Assembly: GCF_030019085.1 (NCBI RefSeq)
Contig: NZ_JASEFJ010000013.1
Coordinates: 1-51,575, forward strand
Direction of reading: 5' to 3'
From: Methanoculleus sp.
GTDB taxonomy: Archaea > Halobacteriota > Methanomicrobia > Methanomicrobiales > Methanoculleaceae
Length of the DNA: 51,575 nt
In this document: one piece after another, positions 32,595 to 41,452 of the stretch
Position numbering within the stretch: the first letter of the stretch is position 1
Layout: each line of letters opens with the position of its first letter
Program-made: the position numbers and the translations under genes
Notes under the pieces: generated by a model
The model's database searches: none
What the model was told of the DNA's origin: nothing
The model's input: the letters and a program-made list of their open reading frames with translations, nothing else

Positions 32595-34091
32595 TCACTT
32601 CCCTATTTTTATCCGGCGGGACATAATGCATGGCCCCCCACGCACCCCACCAAGCGGTTCTTTCGGCTTCCCGAGCGAGTTCATGCACCGCGCCATCAGT
32701 GCCGCTCCGCGAGCAAGACCGTCATCGACAAAGACCAGATGGTCGTTCGGGGTCTCGTAGAGTCCCCGCTCCATTATACCCTCAAGGATGTACTCGGGTT
32801 TTCGCCCCGAGATCGCTGCCCGCCCGGTGAACCCGATCGAAGAGTTCGGCGGGACCATCCCCCTCTCAATGGCGACGTCGACCAGACGGAGCGCCATCCT
32901 GGCGCAGACGCGATCGATCACCTCGTTCAGCATCCCGATGCCATGTTTCTCGTGGATCTCGCGCCCGATCTCCCCGAGCGCCGGGATATCGCTGCCGTTC
33001 TCGCCCACATCACACCCGATAAGAGCAATACCAGACTTCTCGGCAATATCGGCACAGACCGGGACCCGACCAAACTTTCTCCGGTCAGGAGGGACGATCC
33101 GGATATCGATATGCTCGTGGCACCGGTCGACGTATTCATCGACGATCGACCGTTTCCTGCCGCCAAACGAAGCCGTGACACTGTGGTCACCAAAGAGGTC
33201 AAGAGCAGTCCCCGTCCGACCCTCCACAAGCCCGGTGCCCCGGACGATTGCATCCGGTACCGCCCCAGCCAGCCCACAGAAGTTCCCGATCGTCCGCGCA
33301 AACGGGTTCGGGTCGTCGCGGGCTACATCGCTTGTGATCCGACCATCAAGCGTCGTCCCGAAATCAATGGAGATGCATGGGTTCCGGAAATCGACCGGCG
33401 TCCACTTGGCACCCTCTTTGATACCCGCCATCGCAAGCTCACCCTCCATCTCGTTTGCCACCATCTCGACGCCGGTAGACCCAAGCGGCGGCAGGACTCC
33501 GGCCACCGCACCGACAAAGACCACCCTGTCAGCAAACGAGTATGCCCGGAGTTTCGGGGGGAGGTTCTCGATCGACATAGGTGGCGTCATCTTCCGGGGA
33601 GGGACACCCGCTGCGAGACAACCGTTTGCCAGGGCGATAACAAAGTCCCCGACCTGGTCGGGAGAGTCCATCGCAGCCACAACCCCGGTGCTCCGCACGA
33701 CAAAGTCCAGGTCGTCCTTGATGCTCAGGCGAGCCTCTTTGTGGCTCTGGAGGAGGGTGTCGCGCACAAGGTCTGTAACCGACTCTCGCGTCAGTTTCGT
33801 GCCGTCCAGCGTCTCCCCGAAGATGGTCTCACCCGGTTTTGGAGGCCGAACATCCCGACTCATGGTCACGGTCTTGTTGATGATATACGTCCTGCCTGTC
33901 TCCAGGTTTGTGCCGGTAAGGATACACTTCGTTGTGGTGTTGCCCATCTCAACCGACGCCACGATGAAGTAGGGTTTAACGCGGTACTCGGGAACGCCCG
34001 CACCCGCTCCGTGCATGATCGAGGGCGGAGGCGGACTCTGGACAATATGTGGTGTGGGTTTTAAAAGTCGCTCCAGAAAGCGGGCACACAT
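32595..34091 (-). CDS. Methanogenesis marker protein 14 (ASKHA-fold ATPase-like)
   Basis: A 498-residue protein of the methanogenesis marker 14 family, found essentially only in methanogens and of unproven function. ATPase-like motifs of the ASKHA (acetate/sugar kinase/hsp70) fold are visible: SVEMGNTTTKCILTG near the N-terminus, a second SIDFGTTLDGR, and glycine-rich turns such as GFTGRAAISGRKP. This suggests an ATP-dependent activator-like role, as in hydantoinase or BadF-type proteins. Start ATG 34091 is a choice; the conserved part begins only at about residue 40, so a later ATG is possible. It is first in a two-gene operon. Confidence 0.85.
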   Translation of the reverse strand: MCARFLERLLKPTPHIVQSPPPPSIMHGAGAGVPEYRVKPYFIVASVEMGNTTTKCILTGTNLETGRTYIINKTVTMSRDVRPPKPGETIFGETLDGTKLTRESVTDLVRDTLLQSHKEARLSIKDDLDFVVRSTGVVAAMDSPDQVGDFVIALANGCLAAGVPPRKMTPPMSIENLPPKLRAYSFADRVVFVGAVAGVLPPLGSTGVEMVANEMEGELAMAGIKEGAKWTPVDFRNPCISIDFGTTLDGRITSDVARDDPNPFARTIGNFCGLAGAVPDAIVRGTGLVEGRTGTALDLFGDHSVTASFGGRKRSIVDEYVDRCHEHIDIRIVPPDRRKFGRVPVCADIAEKSGIALIGCDVGENGSDIPALGEIGREIHEKHGIGMLNEVIDRVCARMALRLVDVAIERGMVPPNSSIGFTGRAAISGRKPEYILEGIMERGLYETPNDHLVFVDDGLARGAALMARCMNSLGKPKEPLGGVRGGPCIMSRRIKIGK

Positions 34092-34419
34092 AATAGTCGT
34101 TTTTCCCGCCTCCCTGCATATATCTTTCCATCTGACCGTATGGAGCCCAGGGGCAGGAAAAACGGAGCAAATGCCCGGGCGGGTGTGCCGCAAGGAGTCA
34201 ATTTCATGCAGCAGTGAACGGCAAAATAGCAGGCTTTTTGAGGTTACACGCCCCCCATCTGCCGACGAGGGCCCCAAACAACGATTATACACCAGACCGG
34301 AGATCTCCTACCCCGGGAGAGGATCCGGGGGTGAGATGAGGAACGTCCCCCATAATACCCCCATCTTCAGGGCCAGAAACCCGTCCCATCCGGGCGAGCC
34401 ACAGATAGAGCGATATACC
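34092..34419. other. Gene-free region
   Basis: About 330 nt between marker 14 and argF, both on the minus strand. It holds the end of the argF transcript and the marker 14 promoter. I see no gene. Confidence 0.4.
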
Positions 34420-35349
34420 TCACTCCTCCGATGGCATCTCGCCCCTGATCAGCCTCACAAGCAGCGCCTTCTGCGCGTGGAGCCTGTTCTCGGCCTGGTC
34501 CCAGACGATGCTCCGGGGGCCTTCCAGAACCTCGTCGGCGATCTCCTCGCCCCGGTGAGCGGGGAGACAGTGCATCACAGGAGCCCCGGGCACCGCCAGT
34601 TCCAGAAGACGGGAATCGATCGTGTAACCCTGGAACGCCTGCAACCGTTCAGCGCGCTCGTCTTCATTCCCCATCGAGACCCATATATCCGTGTAGAGGA
34701 CGTCCGCCTCGCGGACAGCCTCCGCCGGGTCAGTGACTATGGTGACCCGGCCGCCGGCCGCCCTGGCCCGCTCGACGACCCCGGCCGCCGGCCGGTAGCG
34801 CGGCGGGCTTGCAACCACAACCTCCATCCCTGTCAGAGGGGTGGACAGGATCCAGGAGTTGCAGACGTTGTTGCCATCGCCTATCCAGGCGAGTTTCAGG
34901 TCGCGGAGATCGCCGAACCGCTCGCGGAGGGTCATAATATCGGCAAGAACCTGGCAGGGGTGCAGCCGGTCGGATAGACCGTTTATGATCGGGATGGTGG
35001 AGTAGCGGGCGAACTCCTCGATTGTGGCATGAGAGTAGGCACGGACCATCACCGCGTCGAGGTAGCGGGAGAGCACCCGGGCCGTGTCCCTGATCTCCTC
35101 ACCCCGGCCAAGCTGTATATCCTGGGGGTTCAGAAAGAGCGCATGCCCGCCAAGGTCGGACATGCCGACCTCAAACGAGACCCGTGTGCGGGTTGAGGGC
35201 TTCTCAAAGATCATCCCCAGACTCTTTCCCCGCAGATACTCGTGCGCAACCCCTTCCGACTTCAGCCTTTTGAGACGCATCGCGTCGGCGATGATACCCT
35301 CGAGTTCGTCGCTATCTAAATCGAGGATCGATAGAAAATCCTTCTTCAT
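34420..35349 (-). CDS. argF: Ornithine carbamoyltransferase
   Basis: A 309-residue ArgF that carbamoylates ornithine to citrulline. The carbamoyl-phosphate motif [12 protein letters not shown], the HPCQVLADI loop and the ornithine-binding HCLPAHRG are intact, so it is OTC and not aspartate carbamoyltransferase. ATG 35349 overlaps the purD stop by 4 nt (ATGA), marking it as last gene of carS-pyrE-purD-argF. The longer frame reads into purD and is rejected. Confidence 0.96.
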   Translation of the reverse strand: MKKDFLSILDLDSDELEGIIADAMRLKRLKSEGVAHEYLRGKSLGMIFEKPSTRTRVSFEVGMSDLGGHALFLNPQDIQLGRGEEIRDTARVLSRYLDAVMVRAYSHATIEEFARYSTIPIINGLSDRLHPCQVLADIMTLRERFGDLRDLKLAWIGDGNNVCNSWILSTPLTGMEVVVASPPRYRPAAGVVERARAAGGRVTIVTDPAEAVREADVLYTDIWVSMGNEDERAERLQAFQGYTIDSRLLELAVPGAPVMHCLPAHRGEEIADEVLEGPRSIVWDQAENRLHAQKALLVRLIRGEMPSEE

Positions 35350-36632
35350 GCAATCTCCCTCATGTGGCGGCACCGCTTCTCCAGGCTCTCTCCGGTGCCG
35401 ATATCCCTGCGGTGGAAGACGCGGCCCGAGACGGATGATGCTGCCCTCTCGGCTATCGCCTCGGCCTTCTCCAGGCACTCTCCCAACCCGACAAACGCAA
35501 GCGTTCTCGATGTCCGGGTATAGAGTCTCCCCTCCCTCTCCTCCACGTTTGCGTAGTAGAGCAGGGCATCGCCATAATCACCGACCACGATCGGTTCACC
35601 CGTCCTCGGCGCCTCCGGGTAACCCTCCGGGACAACGTACTTGCAGACCGTCGCCTTCTTTGCAAACCGGACATCTGATGGTGAGAGGCTGCCCTCGGTG
35701 ATCCGGCGGACAATCTCTGTGAAGTCCGACTCCAGAATGGAGAGGACGTTCATCGCTTCGGGGTCCCCGAACCTGGCGTTGAACTCGATAACCTTCGGGC
35801 CGTCACGGGTGTTCATGAACTGACCATACAGGATCCCCCGATAGGGTGTGCCTTCAGCACGCATCGCCGCGACCGTATCCTGCATGATCCCGAGAGCCCT
35901 CTCGTAATCCGACCACGAGACGAACGGGAGCATGTGGTCCTGGAGCGAGTATGACCCCATACCGCCGGTGTTTGGCCCGACGTCGCCCTCGTATGCCCGT
36001 TTATGATCCTGGACAAGCGGCATCGGCACCAGATGCTCGCCATCGACGAACGCCTGGAGTGTGAACTCCTCGCCGATAAGCCGCTCCTCCAGAACAACGT
36101 TTCCTCCCAGATGCCGGACGTAATCGATCGCCCCCTGCACGTCAAGATGCTCCCCCATGATCCTTACACCCTTTCCCCCGGTGAGCCCGATGGGCTTGAT
36201 GGCAAGATCTCCGTCGTAGGACTCGATGAACCGGCGCGCCTCTTCCGGATCGTTGCAGACCCTGTAGTCCGGGCAACCCTCGATCCCGTGCCGCTCCATC
36301 AACCGGCGGCAGAACGCCTTATCCGTCTCGATCCTTGCGGCAGCACGGGTCGGCCCCACACAGGGTATCCCTGCAGACTCAAAGTGATCGACGATCCCAG
36401 CTTCGAGGGGCGCCTCCGGGCCGATGATCGCGGCGTCGACCCCGCATCTGGTGGCAAACGGCAGTATCTTCTGGATATTTGTCTCTTTCTCAAGGAGCAC
36501 CCGCTCTGCAAGCCTGGCAATCCCCGGGTTGCTGTGGGCCATAACAGAAAATATACTCACATCACTGTTGCAGGAAAGCGCCCTGGTGATCGCATGCTCC
36601 CTGCCACCACCGCCTACAACGAGCAGTTTCAT
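35346..36632 (-). CDS. purD: Phosphoribosylamine--glycine ligase
   Basis: A 428-residue PurD, an ATP-grasp enzyme for the second step of purine synthesis. [11 protein letters not shown] opens the protein, GPEAPLEAG and [13 protein letters not shown] are the ATP-grasp loops, and [11 protein letters not shown] is the metal/ATP signature. Several ATGs cluster at the start (36641-36632); the one giving [15 protein letters not shown] is chosen because GGTGA sits 8-9 nt upstream. It overlaps argF by 4 nt and lies 32 nt after pyrE. Confidence 0.96.
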   Translation of the reverse strand: MKLLVVGGGGREHAITRALSCNSDVSIFSVMAHSNPGIARLAERVLLEKETNIQKILPFATRCGVDAAIIGPEAPLEAGIVDHFESAGIPCVGPTRAAARIETDKAFCRRLMERHGIEGCPDYRVCNDPEEARRFIESYDGDLAIKPIGLTGGKGVRIMGEHLDVQGAIDYVRHLGGNVVLEERLIGEEFTLQAFVDGEHLVPMPLVQDHKRAYEGDVGPNTGGMGSYSLQDHMLPFVSWSDYERALGIMQDTVAAMRAEGTPYRGILYGQFMNTRDGPKVIEFNARFGDPEAMNVLSILESDFTEIVRRITEGSLSPSDVRFAKKATVCKYVVPEGYPEAPRTGEPIVVGDYGDALLYYANVEEREGRLYTRTSRTLAFVGLGECLEKAEAIAERAASSVSGRVFHRRDIGTGESLEKRCRHMREIA

Positions 36633-36664
36633 ATCCATCATATTCACCCGCACTTAAAAATGCT

Positions 36665-37177
36665 TTATCCATCCAGCAGGTCACTGACCCGCACCAGAGC
36701 CTGGAGCGAGACCCCCATCTCCGCGAGCGCCTCGCGAGCACCCGCCTCCCGATCGACGACGGTCACCACGCGGTCGACATGGGCGCCTGCGGCCCGGAGC
36801 GCCTCGATACCGTAAATGGCGCTCCCACCCGAGGTTGTCACGTCCTCGACCAGCAACACATCCTTCCCGTTCACGTCGCCGATGATCCTGCCCGACTTTC
36901 CGTGATCCTTTGCCTCTTTCCGGATGATCGCGTAAGGCCGGCCGCCTGCAAGCGATACGGCGACGGCGATCGGAACGCCGCCGACCGCCACCCCGGCAAC
37001 CACCTCGAAATCCCAGCCACCGGCGATGGCCTTTCCGATCTCCGCAAGTATGGCGGGGTTTGTGGTTGCGGTCTTGATATCGATGTAGTAGGAACTCCGG
37101 GCACCTGAGGCCAGGAGAAAGTCTCCAGACTCGATTGCCCCGCTCTCAAGCAACAGTCTCGCGATCCGGTTCACCAT
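36665..37177 (-). CDS. pyrE: Orotate phosphoribosyltransferase
   Basis: A 170-residue PyrE that joins orotate and PRPP to OMP. The PRPP motif is VLLVEDVTTSGGSAIYG, the substrate-side loop is FLLASGARSSYYIDIK, and a flexible loop RKEAKDHGKSG closes the site. Length is normal for archaeal PyrE. It overlaps the carS stop by 7 nt. Confidence 0.96.
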   Translation of the reverse strand: MVNRIARLLLESGAIESGDFLLASGARSSYYIDIKTATTNPAILAEIGKAIAGGWDFEVVAGVAVGGVPIAVAVSLAGGRPYAIIRKEAKDHGKSGRIIGDVNGKDVLLVEDVTTSGGSAIYGIEALRAAGAHVDRVVTVVDREAGAREALAEMGVSLQALVRVSDLLDG

Positions 37178-37734
37178 GGCACCTCTTTAACTCCGATGTA
37201 ATACCCGATAATGTTCACCACACGGTGCAAGAGCGGCGTCAGCAGGATTATCCAGACAAGGATCGGGAGCGTTATATTCTCCACCAGCCACCCCGGATAC
37301 ACCAGGAGGACGAGGAGCAGCGACCCGACAACGAGGTCGTACTGGTCGGCAATGAGCCAGGATTCGCCCCGCGCTTTCCCAAGCCTGCGCTTGAAGAAAC
37401 TCTTGACGAGATCCCCCAGCAGTGCGCCGGTCGCAAGCAGGAAGACCGAGAGGATCGTATGTCTGGGGAGCATATCGAGACCGAACGTGAAGGCTGCCAG
37501 GATCTGGACCAGACCCACCGCCACTCCTGAGAGAACACCCCCTAAGAACCCGCGGTAGGTCTTTCCGTCGCCAAAGATCCTCCTCCCGTCGGAGAACTTC
37601 CTGCCAAGGTCGATGGGCGTCCCGCCGCCGAAGACTGCAGCCGCCGAGTTCGGCACGTATGCCGGCAGCATGACCCAGAGTGCTGCAACCGCAGAGAAGA
37701 TCCAGTAGCCGATATCAGGTGGGATAAGTGTCAA
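37171..37734 (-). CDS. carS: CDP-archaeol synthase
   Basis: About 187 residues with several membrane segments. CarS makes CDP-archaeol from CTP and unsaturated digeranylgeranylglyceryl phosphate, the branch point for archaeal phospholipid head groups. Family motifs are the PIDLGRKFSDGRRIFGDGKT region, with the metal/phosphate-binding GDGKT, and a second block GDLVKSFFKRRLGKARGESW. Start is TTG: either 37746 or, better, 37734, since a TATA box at 37752-37762 puts the transcription start there and makes the mRNA leaderless. First gene of carS-pyrE-purD-argF; divergent from the Tes-like gene. Confidence 0.93.
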   Translation of the reverse strand: MTLIPPDIGYWIFSAVAALWVMLPAYVPNSAAAVFGGGTPIDLGRKFSDGRRIFGDGKTYRGFLGGVLSGVAVGLVQILAAFTFGLDMLPRHTILSVFLLATGALLGDLVKSFFKRRLGKARGESWLIADQYDLVVGSLLLVLLVYPGWLVENITLPILVWIILLTPLLHRVVNIIGYYIGVKEVPW

Positions 37735-37749
37735 TGTGTTGTACAATCA

Positions 37750-37795
37750 GTAAATATAAAGATTAAAGTGTCGAAGTATGAGATACGATAAAATG
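37750..37795. promoter_or_regulatory. Divergent promoter region carS / radical SAM gene
   Basis: AT-rich gap between the two starts. CTTTATATTTACTG on the minus strand (about 37749-37762) is a TATA box at the right distance for carS. On the plus strand TAAATATAAAG or ATACGATAAAATG could serve the radical SAM gene. Confidence 0.5.
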
Positions 37796-37813
37796 AGTGG
37801 GCACGGTGAGAGA

Positions 37814-39289
37814 ATGCTTGTGAAGAAGACAAAAAGCCTCTGCCCGACATGCGGTCGTGTGCTCGACGCCGATGTCGTCGAAGAGGAGGGGCAGATCTGG
37901 CTGGTCCGCACCTGCCCTGAACATGGTTTATATCGTGGGCTCTACTGGTCGGACGCAGAGATGTACCGGCGGTTCGACGCCTACGAGAGTGTCGGGAACG
38001 GCGTTTTAAACCCGCAGAAAACCCCCTCAGCGACAGGATGCCCAAACGATTGCGGTCTCTGCTCAAACCACCGGTCGACTACTCTGCTTGCAAACATCGA
38101 TCTGACGAACCGGTGTAACCTGAACTGTGATTTCTGTTTCGCGAACGCCAGAGCGTGTGGGTTCGTCTACGAACCAACCTTCGAGCAGGTAGTAGGAATG
38201 CTGCGACTGCTGCGTGAGGAGAAACCTGTTCCGGCTCCTGCCGTCCAGTTTTCCGGCGGAGAGCCGACGCTGAGAGACGACCTGCCCGACATCATCCGCG
38301 TGGCAAAAGAGTTCGGGATCTCCCAGGTGCAGGTCGCTACAAACGGGATTCGACTGGCGCAGGACGCCGACTACGTCCGGGAACTGAAGGAAGCAGGACT
38401 CTCGACGGTCTACCTCCACTTCGACGGCTTAACCCGCGAGACGAACACCAAACTTGGAAGCGATCTGCGTGCCGTCGAGAACTGTGAGAAGATCGGGATG
38501 GGCGTTGTGCTGGTCCCGACGATCATAAAGGGCAGGAACGATCACGAGGCTGGCGCTATCATCAAATACGCTGCCGACCATTTCAAAACCATTCGGGGCG
38601 TAAACTTTCAGCCTGTGGCGTTCACGGGGGCCGCAAGCGAGGATGATGTAAGGAAAGAGCGGATCACCATCCCGGAACTTTCGGAGCGGATCGAGGAGCA
38701 GACGGACGGTGTCATCAAGAAGGACTTCTTCTACCCCGTGCCCTGCGTCGTCCCGATCTCCGATCTCGTCGAGGCATACACAGGCAAACCCCAGATCAGG
38801 TTCACCACCCACCAGCACTGCGGTGCGGCGACATACGTCTTTGTCACCGATGAGGGTATGATCCCGATAAACAGGATGGTGGATGTCGATGCGTTCTTTG
38901 AGTCGGTCGAGAAGATGGCGACAAGGCTTGCAAAGGGCGGGTCGCTCAACAAGTACGTGACCCTTGTTGAGGGTGTCAAGGATGTCTACACCTCCACCAG
39001 GAAGGCGGAATACAAGAACACCGGGGAGTTGATGAAACTTATAACGAAGGCGCTCGTGCTGCAGAACTTCGAGGCACTGCGCGACTTCCACTGGAACGCC
39101 CTCTTCATCGGTATGATGCACTTCATGGACAGATACAACTACGACCTCTCCAGGGTGGAGCGGTGCTGTATCCACTACGCAACTCCCGACGGTCGCCTGA
39201 TCCCGTTCTGTACATACAACAGCGGCCCGGTCCACCGCGAGCAGGTCTGGAAGGAGTTTGCGCAAGCAAGCAAACGTGAAGATGAGTGA
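37814..39289 (+). CDS. Radical SAM protein, tetraether lipid synthase (Tes/MJ0619) family
   Basis: About 491 residues. An N-terminal cysteine domain (LCPTCGRVLDADVV and RTCPEHGLYRGLYW) is followed by a second cysteine cluster (GCPNDCGLCSNH) and then the radical SAM core with NRCNLNCDFCFANA (CX3CX2C) and QFSGGEPTLRDDLP. A C-terminal segment adds further conserved cysteines (QHCGAATYV, RCCIHYATPDG, PFCTY). This multi-cluster layout matches MJ0619-like enzymes, of which Tes joins two archaeol chains to form tetraethers. Location next to carS supports a lipid role. Start ATG 37814 has GGTGAGAGA just upstream, better than the ATG at 37778. Confidence 0.85.
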   Translation: MLVKKTKSLCPTCGRVLDADVVEEEGQIWLVRTCPEHGLYRGLYWSDAEMYRRFDAYESVGNGVLNPQKTPSATGCPNDCGLCSNHRSTTLLANIDLTNRCNLNCDFCFANARACGFVYEPTFEQVVGMLRLLREEKPVPAPAVQFSGGEPTLRDDLPDIIRVAKEFGISQVQVATNGIRLAQDADYVRELKEAGLSTVYLHFDGLTRETNTKLGSDLRAVENCEKIGMGVVLVPTIIKGRNDHEAGAIIKYAADHFKTIRGVNFQPVAFTGAASEDDVRKERITIPELSERIEEQTDGVIKKDFFYPVPCVVPISDLVEAYTGKPQIRFTTHQHCGAATYVFVTDEGMIPINRMVDVDAFFESVEKMATRLAKGGSLNKYVTLVEGVKDVYTSTRKAEYKNTGELMKLITKALVLQNFEALRDFHWNALFIGMMHFMDRYNYDLSRVERCCIHYATPDGRLIPFCTYNSGPVHREQVWKEFAQASKREDE

Positions 39290-39317
39290 GGGGAAGCCCG
39301 CCCACCCACCTTCCCGC

Positions 39318-39330
39318 TACTTTTTTTTCT
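39318..39330 (+). terminator. Oligo-T terminator after radical SAM gene
   Basis: CTACTTTTTTTTC, about 30 nt after the stop codon, has eight T in a row and is a good archaeal termination signal. Confidence 0.5.
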
Positions 39331-39356
39331 GAGAATCCTGCGGAAAAAGACTGAGA

Positions 39357-40298
39357 TCAGGGGAACGGCAGTTCGTAGCCTTCACCATCCTCCAGGACAA
39401 GCGATGCTATGGCGAGATCCTGGATGGCAAGCCCCGTTGAGTCAAAGACTGTGACCGCATCCGGGGACGACCGCCCCTTCTTCCCTATGACCACCTCGCC
39501 CAGGGTTCCCGCGATCATTGCAGGGTCATACAACCCGGTGCTGATCGGGACGTTGACCTCCCCTGAGTGGATAGCCTGTTCGCGCTCGTCTACGAAGACC
39601 TCGGCCCTCAGGAGGATCGCGGGGTCGAGTTCCTGTTTCCCGGGGGCATCTGCACCGATAGCGTTGATGTGCGTCCCTTCATGGACCCATTCTTCCATAA
39701 CGAGAGGCTCTCTCGATGGTGTTGTAGTGACGAGCACGTCACAGTCGCAGGCGCGCTCGATCGAGACAGGGCGGGCGCTGTAGTCGGCATACCGCGCGGC
39801 AAACGCCGCAGCGGTCTTTTCGTTCCGGCTCCAGACCCTCACCTCCTCGATCGTGAAGGCGGCGGCCATCGCCTCAACCTGCGCCTCCGCCTGCCGTCCG
39901 GCACCAACGAGCCCGAGGGTGAGGGTAGACTGTCGGGGAGAGAGGTATCGTGCAGCCACGGCACCTCCCGCCCCCGTTCGAAGCGCGGTCAGGTCGGTGG
40001 CGTTGATCAACGCCTTCGGGAGCCCGGTATCCACATCGATGATCACCGTCAGCGCCATGACCGTTGGAAGCCCATGAATCCGATTCTCGGGGTGGACGTT
40101 AACTATCTTCACCCCGGCTATCCCGGCCGCCGGGAGGTAGGCCGGCATCGTCCTGAAGTCTCCGGTCTTACCGAAGGTCACGTAGACCTTGGGTGGCATC
40201 TGGACGTTGCCCCTCCCGTGCTCGGCAAAGGCCGCCTCGATCACCCGGTTCACACCGGTATACGAGGGGTAGCCGGAATGAACGGGATAATACTTCAA
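39357..40298 (-). CDS. Alanine dehydrogenase / ornithine cyclodeaminase family protein
   Basis: A 313-residue NAD(P)-dependent enzyme of the ornithine cyclodeaminase/mu-crystallin superfamily. The substrate-side lysine in GVKIVNVHPEN, the conserved LTALRTGAGGAVAARYL, and the Rossmann loop LGLVGAGRQAEAQVEA are intact. The GADAPGKQELDP segment is typical too. Archaeal members include a true alanine dehydrogenase (pyruvate amination), while others are cyclodeaminases; the sequence here fits the archaeal AlaDH type, but that cannot be proven by eye. It is a single gene on the minus strand. Confidence 0.88.
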   Translation of the reverse strand: MKYYPVHSGYPSYTGVNRVIEAAFAEHGRGNVQMPPKVYVTFGKTGDFRTMPAYLPAAGIAGVKIVNVHPENRIHGLPTVMALTVIIDVDTGLPKALINATDLTALRTGAGGAVAARYLSPRQSTLTLGLVGAGRQAEAQVEAMAAAFTIEEVRVWSRNEKTAAAFAARYADYSARPVSIERACDCDVLVTTTPSREPLVMEEWVHEGTHINAIGADAPGKQELDPAILLRAEVFVDEREQAIHSGEVNVPISTGLYDPAMIAGTLGEVVIGKKGRSSPDAVTVFDSTGLAIQDLAIASLVLEDGEGYELPFP

Positions 40299-40415
40299 GG
40301 AGAGAACACCCCCTGCTGTTGACCGAATAAAATAGAGGTGGGGGATACGCCCCCGGTTCCGATCTGAGGATCCATAAACCTGCTCCGTCAGAGAGGTTTA
40401 TCAAAGATCCGGTTT

Positions 40416-41078
40416 TTACCCGCGGTTCTCCACCATCCCACTTATCGAGAGCCGGATCAAACCCAGGCTGGCGTCGGGTTCTGCAAGTATGCAGATGTAG
40501 AGATCGTTGTAGGGCGCGATTATGAACTTCCCCCGGGGGGTCTCGAGGATTACCTGGGAGAGACCGCCCATCTCCATATCGGCGGTGATATGGCTTCCGG
40601 CACGGAGAAGGTCCTCGGCGACCGCGGCCACCTTCTCAAAGTCCGCCGAGCCGACCGACTGGATGGCAAACCCATCATGGAAGAGCGAGACCGCAACAAC
40701 GCCCGGCTGCCGCGCGATCTGCTGGAGAGCAGCCATCTCCGGGGATGGGGGCGCTGTCTCAACCCCGGTGACAATGCACCCCCTCTCGATCGAGGCTTCC
40801 CGGGCCACCCGCGTCTCTTCGGCGGTATACGCGATGAGCTCGTAGACCAGCGACGGGCGCTCAAGGAGGTACCTGTAGGCGCCATCTCCGCTGAGCAGGA
40901 TACCCCCGCCGGTATCCTCAAAGGCGGCGCCGTAAGGCTTTCCGTCCTCAAGCAGGACAAAACCGGTTCCACCGCCCTTCTCCGTGATCCTCAGCGCCCC
41001 GGTGAAATGAGGGCTGACCGATGCAAGGGTCGAGAGCGGCCCCTGCAGTCTACCGAGTGAGATGCCGTCCGGGAGCAT
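40416..41078 (-). CDS. Roadblock/LC7-domain protein with N-terminal extension
   Basis: A 220-residue protein, the last gene of the hydrogenase operon. The C-terminal 110 residues form a Roadblock/LC7 domain (IARQPGVVAVSLFHDGFAIQ, then a helix, then LSQVILETPRGKFIIAPYND). The N-terminal half (SPHFTGALRITEKGGGTGFV, LLEDGKPYGAAFED) is a beta-rich segment found in other archaeal Roadblock proteins. Roadblock proteins such as MglB regulate small GTPases or act as dimeric scaffolds. Here the neighbour is a second Roadblock gene, 4 nt upstream, and the hydrogenase large subunit. Confidence 0.85.
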   Translation of the reverse strand: MLPDGISLGRLQGPLSTLASVSPHFTGALRITEKGGGTGFVLLEDGKPYGAAFEDTGGGILLSGDGAYRYLLERPSLVYELIAYTAEETRVAREASIERGCIVTGVETAPPSPEMAALQQIARQPGVVAVSLFHDGFAIQSVGSADFEKVAAVAEDLLRAGSHITADMEMGGLSQVILETPRGKFIIAPYNDLYICILAEPDASLGLIRLSISGMVENRG

Positions 41079-41082
41079 CGTC

Positions 41083-41439
41083 TCACAGAGCGGCTATTAT
41101 CCTGTCCTTGTTCTTCTTCAGTTCGTAGCGGATTCTCCCGACGTTTACGTTCGCGTTCGCCACTATGGCGATCAACTCATCCTCTGAGAGCGGTGAGAGC
41201 AGAATCGGGCCGTTCTCAAGTTCGACAAGCATCTGGTGCATCTCCCCTTTCCCGAGTTCGTTGCTCATAGCCTCGGAGGTACCCATGCCCGTCGATGCCA
41301 TGGCGCCCAGGGCCTCAACATCCACATCACCGGCAACAACGCTCTCGATCACAAAACCGTCCCGTCCCGCCACGACGGCGGCGGTAACCCCATCAAGCTT
41401 AAGGAACTCCCCCAGGATCTGTTTTAACATGCTTTCCAT
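41083..41439 (-). CDS. Roadblock/LC7-domain protein (MglB-like)
   Basis: A 118-residue single Roadblock/LC7 domain. The fold pattern is clear: helix LKQILGEFLKLDGVTAA, strands VVAGRDGFVIESV, helix GAMASTGMGTSEAMSNEL, strands QMLVELENGPILLSPLSEDE, helix GRIRYELKKNKDRI. It resembles MglB-type dimers, which activate MglA GTPases. No GTPase gene is in this operon. It starts 13 nt after the hydrogenase large-subunit gene. Confidence 0.9.
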   Translation of the reverse strand: MESMLKQILGEFLKLDGVTAAVVAGRDGFVIESVVAGDVDVEALGAMASTGMGTSEAMSNELGKGEMHQMLVELENGPILLSPLSEDELIAIVANANVNVGRIRYELKKNKDRIIAAL

Positions 41440-41452
41440 ACTTTAAATCACC

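Noticed and set aside
32739-34064. Long plus-strand frames opposite marker 14
   Set aside because: Shadow frames rich in Arg, Pro and Asp; the minus strand encodes a conserved family.
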